Source: Ignavibacteria bacterium
GTDB lineage: Bacteria > Bacteroidota > Ignavibacteria > UBA10030 > SZUA-254
Assembly (NCBI GenBank): GCA_016178595.1
Contig: JACOSY010000059.1
Location: forward strand, 1-64,000
Length of the DNA stretch: 64,000 nucleotides
Reading direction: 5' to 3'
Shown: piece after piece, positions 57,528-64,000 of the stretch
How positions within the stretch are numbered: position 1 is the first letter of the stretch
Layout of the letters: each line of letters begins with the position of its first letter
Made by a program: the position numbers and the translations under genes
Notes under the pieces: generated by a model
Told to the model about the DNA's origin: nothing
What the model saw: only the letters and a program-made list of their open reading frames with translations
Databases searched by the model: none

Positions 57528-58382
57528 CTACGGCTGCGTCTTCCGTGTATTGGTTTCCAGTATCTCGGATGGAAGCACCTCATTCATGGACCCGGTCCGG
57601 TAGCCCTGCAGGTCAAGCGTCACGTATGTGAAGCCGAGCGATTTTAAATGCTCGACGATCAACGTCCGTACGCTCTTATCGAACAGCCGGTCGATCTCTT
57701 CCTGGCCGACCTCGATCCGCGCCGTCTTATCGTCATGATGGCGGACGCGGAAGTGACGGAAGCCGAGGTCACGGAATAACGTTTCTGCCCGATCGACTTT
57801 CATAAGATTCTCCTTTGTGATTCCAAAGCCATACGGGAATCGCGACGACAAACAAGCAAACGAGCCTTTGTCCCAAGTCGGTAACCCTAAGTGTTTAGAC
57901 AACTCCCGAACGTCGGACTTGCTCATGTTCGCTTCAAGAAGCGGGGAGCGGACATCCTGTTCTTTTTTTGCCTGCAGGCCGGGACGGAAGTCGCCGAGGT
58001 CGTCGGTGATAGTTCCATCGGCAATCCACCGAATGGCACGCTCCTCTGCTATACTGCGGAGCTTGGAGAAAAGTTCCGTCTTGCAGAAATAACAGCGGTC
58101 GGCCGGGTTTTGCCGGAACTTCAGGTGGTCGGTTTCCTCCGTCCGGACTTCTTCAAAGCGTGCGCCGAACTCTCTCGCGATGCGGACTGCATCTTCATAC
58201 TCGCGTGTCGGATACGTTTCCGACTTTCCAATGACGGCGAGCGCCTTTTCTCCCAGGACATCGACTGCAACCCTGAGTAACAGCGTGCTATCGACACCGC
58301 CGGAATACCCGATGACAATACTTCCCATCTCGTGAAGAATCGACTGCAGGTGCTGGTGCTTTGATTGGACCTCGAACGTCAT
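57528..58382 (-). CDS. larE: ATP-dependent sacrificial/catalytic sulfur transferase LarE
   Basis: VIGYSGGVDSTLLLRVA PP-loop; NPADRCYFCKTELF; SFACLSSRFPYG; YVTLDLQGYRTGSMNE. Confidence 0.93.
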   Translation of the reverse strand: MTFEVQSKHQHLQSILHEMGSIVIGYSGGVDSTLLLRVAVDVLGEKALAVIGKSETYPTREYEDAVRIAREFGARFEEVRTEETDHLKFRQNPADRCYFCKTELFSKLRSIAEERAIRWIADGTITDDLGDFRPGLQAKKEQDVRSPLLEANMSKSDVRELSKHLGLPTWDKGSFACLSSRFPYGFGITKENLMKVDRAETLFRDLGFRHFRVRHHDDKTARIEVGQEEIDRLFDKSVRTLIVEHLKSLGFTYVTLDLQGYRTGSMNEVLPSEILETNTRKTQP

Positions 58383-58448
58383 GGAGACACATCAATGTGA
58401 AGGAATGCACTCTACCGCGTTGTGCGGGACTATCGTACAACAACCTTA

Positions 58449-59870
58449 CTACTTTTCCAACAAGCTGGTAAATTCTTTGATCGAGCGTACACCCGGAAAT
58501 TCTTTTTCGAAAATCTTTTTCTTCTCCGGATCGAGCTGGAAGGACATTTTGAGCGATTCGAGCGCGTCGAACGTTTTACGCATGAGAAAGAGAACTTTCG
58601 CGCGGCTGTAGTAAGGATCGGACCACTTCGGCTGCAACTCGATGCATTTGTTGAAAGACTTCAATGCTTCCTTGAAGTAACCATACTCCAGAAGCGTTTC
58701 GCCGAGATCGAACCATGCTTCCAGGTTTGTCGGGTCGAAGCGGATTGCCATCTTATAACTGTAGAGCGCTTCACGCCACTTGCCGAGGCTGTAGGCTGCA
58801 TCTGCTTTTGCGTACCAGAGGTCGGGATAATTCTTGCACAGTGCGAGCGCCCGGTTATAGTCATTGTAGGCTTTGCGATGCTGCTGGAGAGAATCGTAAC
58901 AACTCCCGCGACCGAAGTATGATTCGTAATGTTTCGGATCGTGCTTGACTGCCTGCGTGAAGCACTTGATCGCGTCTTTGAAGAGACCCAGTTCTTCGTA
59001 CGCATTGCCAAGGTTATGCCATGCCGGAATATCTTTCGGCTCGATGCGGAGCGTTTCGCGATAGCACTCAACCGCATCATAGAGCCGGCCCAGGTTTGCC
59101 AGCGCATTCCCTTTGTTGTACCAGGCTGCACCGAATTCTTCCTTGATTGCCAGGGCCATCTCATAGCTTTCGATTGCCTTCGTGTACTGGGCCATGCGAT
59201 TCAGAACGATGCCTCGATTATACCATGCGTTGTGGTTGAATGGGTCGAAGGCGATATGCTTGTCGTAGCACGCGAGCGCATCGTCGAACTTATCGAGGCA
59301 ATCATAGCAATAGCCGAGCTCGTACCAGGCTTCTTTGTGGCGCGGATTGCCATCGAGGATGAAATGGAAGAGACGGGCAGCCTCGTCGGCACGGTCCATC
59401 TTTTCCAGCGTGATTGCTTTACTGAAGAGGGCTTCTTCGCTCGTCGCATCGATTTCAATGGCACGGTCAAAACAGCCAAGCGCTTCTTCGTAGCGACCAA
59501 GATTATCGAGTGCAAGACCGCGACTGACGAGGAGTTCGGTATCAACCGGGTTCAGATTGAGTGCCTTATCGAAACACTCCAATGCTTCCGCAGGACGTTG
59601 AAGGTTGGTGAGGCAGATTCCTTTCCGTTGCCAAGCGTCCGCACTAAAAGGGAGATATTCCATCAGGAGGTTGATGAAATGGAGCGCCTCTTCATACTTC
59701 TCAGCTTCAAAATAGTAATTGACAATTTCTTCCAAGGCTTCGATATTTGTCGATCCTCCGCCACCGTCTTTCAAATGCTCTTGGAACCGCTTGATCTGAT
59801 CGTCGAGATTGTCTCTCTTCGAATCCGATTCATCGGCGTCATCATTATCTTCGTAATCAAAAAGGTCCAT
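58449..59870 (-). CDS. Tetratricopeptide-repeat protein
   Basis: About ten TPRs (e.g. AWYNKGNALANLGRLYDAVECYRETLRIEP). Confidence 0.92.
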   Translation of the reverse strand: MDLFDYEDNDDADESDSKRDNLDDQIKRFQEHLKDGGGGSTNIEALEEIVNYYFEAEKYEEALHFINLLMEYLPFSADAWQRKGICLTNLQRPAEALECFDKALNLNPVDTELLVSRGLALDNLGRYEEALGCFDRAIEIDATSEEALFSKAITLEKMDRADEAARLFHFILDGNPRHKEAWYELGYCYDCLDKFDDALACYDKHIAFDPFNHNAWYNRGIVLNRMAQYTKAIESYEMALAIKEEFGAAWYNKGNALANLGRLYDAVECYRETLRIEPKDIPAWHNLGNAYEELGLFKDAIKCFTQAVKHDPKHYESYFGRGSCYDSLQQHRKAYNDYNRALALCKNYPDLWYAKADAAYSLGKWREALYSYKMAIRFDPTNLEAWFDLGETLLEYGYFKEALKSFNKCIELQPKWSDPYYSRAKVLFLMRKTFDALESLKMSFQLDPEKKKIFEKEFPGVRSIKEFTSLLEK

Positions 59871-60027
59871 GAGAGAGTCTATGATAGTATGCTGTCAAAA
59901 ACTTCAGACCACTCTTTGAAAGAATATAAACAAAAATAAAAACGGAAGTCAAGTCATTGATACGATGAACGAGTGAAGTTCATTGTTTTTTGTCTCAAAA
60001 TCAAGTATATTACCTCTCTCAAGCTCG

Positions 60028-60747
60028 ATGGTTGCCGAAAATGTCCAAAATATTCGTGAACGCATTCTTACAGCATGTGCGCGTGTCAACAGGCGACCGG
60101 AAGAAGTCACACTGATTGCCGTTGCAAAGACGTTCACCAGCGACAAGATTCGGGAAGTCGTGCGCGCAGGAGTTTCTGATATCGGCGAGAACTATGTGCA
60201 GGAATTGCACCAGAAGCAGCAAGAACTTGCCGACGAACAGATCCGGTGGCACTTCATCGGACACCTGCAATCGAATAAAGTCAAGCACATTCTCGGCAGC
60301 GTTCACTTGATTCACTCCGTCGATTCTCTTCCGCTTGGTCAAGAAATTTCAAAGCGTGCGGTGCAGATCGGTCGCACGGCCGGCATTTTGGTGGAAGTCA
60401 ACACGTCGGGAGAAACAAGTAAGTATGGCGTTTCTCCGCATGAAGCACCGGACCTTGTGGGAAAACTTCTCCATCTGCCGAATATTACTGTCGCTGGACT
60501 AATGACCATTGGCCCGTTTCTTCCTGATCCCGAGCAATCGCGTCCAGCATTTCGAATCCTGCGACAGTTACAGCAAGAACTGGAAGGAAAACATGTCCGA
60601 CTGCCGCACCTCTCCATGGGAATGACAAATGATTTTGAAGTTGCCATTGAAGAAGGCTCAACGATGATCCGCATAGGCACGGCGATTTTTGGACGTCGAC
60701 AGAAACGGAATGCTGCCGCTGTTTCCGATGAAGGCATAGGCTCATGA
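60028..60747 (+). CDS. yggS: YggS-family PLP homeostasis protein
   Basis: VTLIAVAKTFTSDKIREVVRAGVSDIGENYVQEL; RWHFIGHLQSNKVKHI; LSMGMTNDFEVAIEEGSTMIRIGTAIFG. Confidence 0.95.
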   Translation: MVAENVQNIRERILTACARVNRRPEEVTLIAVAKTFTSDKIREVVRAGVSDIGENYVQELHQKQQELADEQIRWHFIGHLQSNKVKHILGSVHLIHSVDSLPLGQEISKRAVQIGRTAGILVEVNTSGETSKYGVSPHEAPDLVGKLLHLPNITVAGLMTIGPFLPDPEQSRPAFRILRQLQQELEGKHVRLPHLSMGMTNDFEVAIEEGSTMIRIGTAIFGRRQKRNAAAVSDEGIGS

Positions 60748-61289
60748 AAACATTGTTGCCGGGCGATATCAAGCTCAAAGAGTTCGGGAAGCGCTTGCGT
60801 GGATTTAACCCGGACGAAGTGAGAGCGTTTCTCCTTGAAGTCGCAAGCCGCTGGGATGAGGCGGAGCGTCGGCGTGACGAGCTTGATCGAAAGGTCGTTG
60901 AGCTTGAGACGGTAGTGAAAGAGTTTCGCACGCTGGAAGCTGCGGTGCGGCAAACGTTACTGCAGACGCAGGAGACGGGCGGTAAGGCGATCGAGGCGGC
61001 ACGCAAGGAAGCACAACTCATCATCCAGGAAGCCGAGATGAAAGCCGCTCATATCCTGGAGAAAGCACGCAACGACCTGACTGCCGTGAAAGAGCAGGTT
61101 GTCATTCTCAGGGCAAAGAAAGATTCGATCGTATCTCGCATGAAGATGCTCTTGAATTCGGAAATGGAAATTATCAAAGCGCTTGAAGTTGATGAAGAGT
61201 TCCAGCGGAGCAATCCGGAAACACAACAGGAATTCTCTCAAGAGAAATCAGAGATCGACGAGATCATCAGGAGTCTGGATAAGGGATGA
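60744..61289 (+). CDS. DivIVA-domain protein
   Basis: LPGDIKLKEFGKRLRGFNPDEVRAFLLEVASRWDEA followed by coiled coil. Confidence 0.85.
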   Translation: MKTLLPGDIKLKEFGKRLRGFNPDEVRAFLLEVASRWDEAERRRDELDRKVVELETVVKEFRTLEAAVRQTLLQTQETGGKAIEAARKEAQLIIQEAEMKAAHILEKARNDLTAVKEQVVILRAKKDSIVSRMKMLLNSEMEIIKALEVDEEFQRSNPETQQEFSQEKSEIDEIIRSLDKG

Positions 61290-61290
61290 A

Positions 61291-61349
61291 TCACAGCAGA
61301 TGAAAGGATTAATGGAATGAGTATTCTTTTACCCATTCATCTGCTGTGA
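61291..61349. repeat. 14-bp perfect inverted repeat TCACAGCAGATGAA/TTCATCTGCTGTGA
   Basis: 61291-61304 and 61336-61349, between DivIVA and PNP genes. Confidence 0.8.
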
Positions 61350-61359
61350 ATACTACGCT

Positions 61360-62190
61360 ATGACGTTGCTTCGTAAACATATCAATCAGGCAGTCGCCTT
61401 TATCAGGAAGCACACAACGATGCAGCCGGAGATCGGCATCATCCTTGGCACCGGGCTCGGTGGTCTCGTCAAAGAGATCAGGAAGGAAACCGTTCTCGAT
61501 TACGACGATATTCCACACTTTCCCGTTTCGACTGTGGAGTCACATCATGGAAAACTCATCTTCGGGACGCTGAGTGGGAAGAACGTCGTCGCGATGCAGG
61601 GACGATTTCACTACTACGAAGGCTACACGATGCAGCAGGTAACGTTTCCTGTGCGCGTAATGTCGCACAAAGCCGGCCTTGGCGCAACGACGCTGCTGAT
61701 TTCGAATGCAGCCGGTGGGATGAATCCACGGTTCCGCAAAGGCGATCTCATGATCATCACCGACCATATTAACCTGCAGGGCGATAATCCTCTCATCGGT
61801 CCGAACGATGACGACCTTGGGCCGCGGTTTCCCGACATGTCCGAGCCGTACGATCATGAATTGATTTCTCTTGCGCAGAGGGCTGCAAGAGATTTGAAGA
61901 TCAAAGTGCAGCACGGCGTCTTCGTTGCCGTGCAAGGACCGAACCTTGAGACGCGCGCTGAATATCGTTTTCTTCGCGGCATCGGTGCGGATGCTGTCGG
62001 CATGTCGACCGTACCGGAGAACATCGTCGCAAACCACATGGGAATGCGCGTGCTCGGCATGTCGATCATAACGGATGAGTGCTTTCCGGATACACTGAAG
62101 CCGGTGACGGTCGAAGAAGTCATTGCGGTTGCGAACAAAGCCGAGCCGAAGTTGACCGCAATCATGAAGGAACTTGTAAAACGATTATAA
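61360..62190 (+). CDS. Purine nucleoside phosphorylase
   Basis: [68 protein letters not shown]. Confidence 0.95.
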   Translation: MTLLRKHINQAVAFIRKHTTMQPEIGIILGTGLGGLVKEIRKETVLDYDDIPHFPVSTVESHHGKLIFGTLSGKNVVAMQGRFHYYEGYTMQQVTFPVRVMSHKAGLGATTLLISNAAGGMNPRFRKGDLMIITDHINLQGDNPLIGPNDDDLGPRFPDMSEPYDHELISLAQRAARDLKIKVQHGVFVAVQGPNLETRAEYRFLRGIGADAVGMSTVPENIVANHMGMRVLGMSIITDECFPDTLKPVTVEEVIAVANKAEPKLTAIMKELVKRL

Positions 62191-62264
62191 AATTTGCAAT
62201 TTGCAACTTACCATTTTCAATTTTTGTGAATTTGCCCTCCGAAAATTGAAAATCGAAAATCATT

Positions 62265-62489
62265 ATGGCTCCGTTCGGTAAGATACTCGTTGTTTTTGGA
62301 TTGGTGATTATCGGCGTCGGTGTGCTGTTGATGTTCATCGACAAGATTCCTTTCGTTGGGAAATTGCCGGGTGACGTCAACATCAAGAGAGGTAATTTCC
62401 AATTCTATGTTCCGATCATGACGAGCATCATCATTAGCGTCGTGCTGAGTCTGATTATGTGGCTGATTTCGTATTTGAATAAGAAGTAA
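62265..62489 (+). CDS. DUF2905 family membrane protein
   Basis: MAPFGKILVVFGLVIIGVGVLLMFIDKIPFVGKLPGDVNIKRGNFQFYVPIMTSIIIS. Confidence 0.88.
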   Translation: MAPFGKILVVFGLVIIGVGVLLMFIDKIPFVGKLPGDVNIKRGNFQFYVPIMTSIIISVVLSLIMWLISYLNKK

Positions 62490-62500
62490 AGAAAGAAGCA

Positions 62501-64000
62501 TTGTTCAAAGAACTTACTGACAAATTAAACTATTCCCAGCTCGAGCAGGAGATCCTCAAGTTCTGGAAAGAGAGCTCCATCTTCGAGAAGAGCGTCTCGT
62601 CTCGCGAGGGGATGCCGGGCTTTACGTTCTATGAAGGTCCGCCCACCGCCAACGGTCGTCCCGGCATTCATCACGTCATGAGTCGAACCCTCAAGGATCT
62701 CATCTGCCGTTACAAAACGATGCGCGGCTTCCAGGTTCACCGTAAGGCGGGGTGGGATACACATGGACTTCCGGTCGAGATTGAAGTCGAAAAGATGCTC
62801 GGCTTCAAGCACAAAGACGAGATCGTGAAGTACGGCGTTGCAAAGTTCAACGAAGAATGCAGGAAGTCTGTCTGGAAATACAAGACCGAATGGGAAACGA
62901 TGACCGAGCGAATGGGCTACTGGGTCGACCTCCAGCATCCCTACGTTACGTTCGAGAATTCCTACATCGAATCTGTCTGGTGGTCCTTGAAGCAATACTT
63001 CGACAAAGACATGATCTACAAGGGCTACAAGATCCAGCCCTACTGTCCGCGGTGCGAGACGCCGCTCTCGTCGCACGAAGTCTCGTTAGGCTACGAAGAC
63101 GTGAAAGACCCGAGTGTGTACGTGAAGTTCAAAGTGAAGGGAGAGGAGAACGCCTACTTCCTCGTCTGGACGACAACACCGTGGACGCTGATCTCGAATG
63201 TTGCGCTCGCGGTTCATCCGGAAGTCAATTACGTTCGTGTCGAGCACAAAGGTGAAACGCTGATTCTTGCTGAAGCACGCCTCGGCATTCTGGAAGGCGA
63301 GTACACTGTTCATGAACGTTTGAAGGGAAAGAAGCTGGCCGGAAAAGAATACGAGCGCCTCTTCAACTATCATCAAGTCAAAGAGAGAGGCTGGTACGTT
63401 GTTGAAGCGGATTTCGTTACGACGCAAGACGGCTCCGGCATCGTCCACATGGCGCCTGCGTATGGCGAGGATGACTATCAAACTGCGAAGAAGTATGGCC
63501 TTCCAACAATCCATCCTGTGAACAAGAGCGGCGAGTTTGGACCGGAAGTCACTGACTTCGCCGGCAAGTTCGTCAAGGACGCCGATCCTGACATCATCTG
63601 GAATCTGAAGGAGCGTAATCTCCTCTACAAGAAAGAGAAGATCACGCACAGCTACCCGCACTGCTGGCGCTGCAAGACGCCGCTCCTCTACTACGCGCGC
63701 GACTCATGGTACATTGCAACGACAAAGTACGCGAAGCGAATGGTGGAGTTGAATAAAACCATCAACTGGTTTCCGCCGGAAGTCGGCGAAGGACGTTTCG
63801 GAAATTGGCTGGAAGAAAATAAGGACTGGTCGCTCTCACGCGATCGCTTCTGGGGAACACCGCTGCCGATTTGGGTGTGTGAAAAATGCGGAGCGCTTAA
63901 GTGCATCGGAAGTATTGCAGAGTATAAAAAAGGGAAGAACGTTCGAGAACCGCTCGATCTTCACAAACCGTTCGTCGATCAGGTTACCTTCGATTGTTCC
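62501..64000 (+). CDS. ileS: Isoleucyl-tRNA synthetase (5' part; continues beyond the window)
   Basis: Open frame of 500 codons from a TTG at 62501 (MFKELTDKLNYSQLEQEILKFWKESSIFEKS...GPPTANGRPGIHHVMSRTLKDLICRYKTMRGFQVHRKAGWDTHGLPVEIEVEKML). Not in the ORF track because it has no stop in the window. Confidence 0.95.
   Translation, partial: MFKELTDKLNYSQLEQEILKFWKESSIFEKSVSSREGMPGFTFYEGPPTANGRPGIHHVMSRTLKDLICRYKTMRGFQVHRKAGWDTHGLPVEIEVEKMLGFKHKDEIVKYGVAKFNEECRKSVWKYKTEWETMTERMGYWVDLQHPYVTFENSYIESVWWSLKQYFDKDMIYKGYKIQPYCPRCETPLSSHEVSLGYEDVKDPSVYVKFKVKGEENAYFLVWTTTPWTLISNVALAVHPEVNYVRVEHKGETLILAEARLGILEGEYTVHERLKGKKLAGKEYERLFNYHQVKERGWYVVEADFVTTQDGSGIVHMAPAYGEDDYQTAKKYGLPTIHPVNKSGEFGPEVTDFAGKFVKDADPDIIWNLKERNLLYKKEKITHSYPHCWRCKTPLLYYARDSWYIATTKYAKRMVELNKTINWFPPEVGEGRFGNWLEENKDWSLSRDRFWGTPLPIWVCEKCGALKCIGSIAEYKKGKNVREPLDLHKPFVDQVTFDCS

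Noticed and set aside
58929-59939. 336-aa plus-strand ORF opposite the TPR gene
   Set aside because: Shadow of a repetitive TPR coding sequence.

Overview
The window looks like part of a genome from the FCB group (Bacteroidota/Ignavibacteria/KSB1-like). Support: several secreted proteins end in T9SS type A sorting domains ('[13 protein letters not shown]...KKMVLLK'). Taxonomy is inference. Most of the window is dense housekeeping or metabolic coding: mutS, pfk, agmatinase, purA, secDF, a TRAP transporter with a TatT component, M1, M24 and M49 peptidases, two two-component sensors, larE, yggS, a DivIVA-domain gene, a purine nucleoside phosphorylase and the 5' end of ileS. The accessory signal sits at about 1-150, 7.0-8.1 kb and 41.5-48 kb. 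It includes an IS30-like insertion that truncates a T9SS cargo protein, and a multi-family set of short palindromic elements. One palindromic composite appears inserted in frame inside a restriction-modification enzyme (RPE-like). A RelE-type toxin is killed by an in-frame TAG and is absent from the ORF track. A 21-bp-period minisatellite is present, and a 51-bp direct repeat flanks an ORF6N gene. Three secreted proteins share a paired 'GWN...GYW' module next to the T9SS signal that I cannot assign to a named domain. No CRISPR, rRNA or convincing tRNA was seen. No homology search was run; family calls come from recognised motifs.
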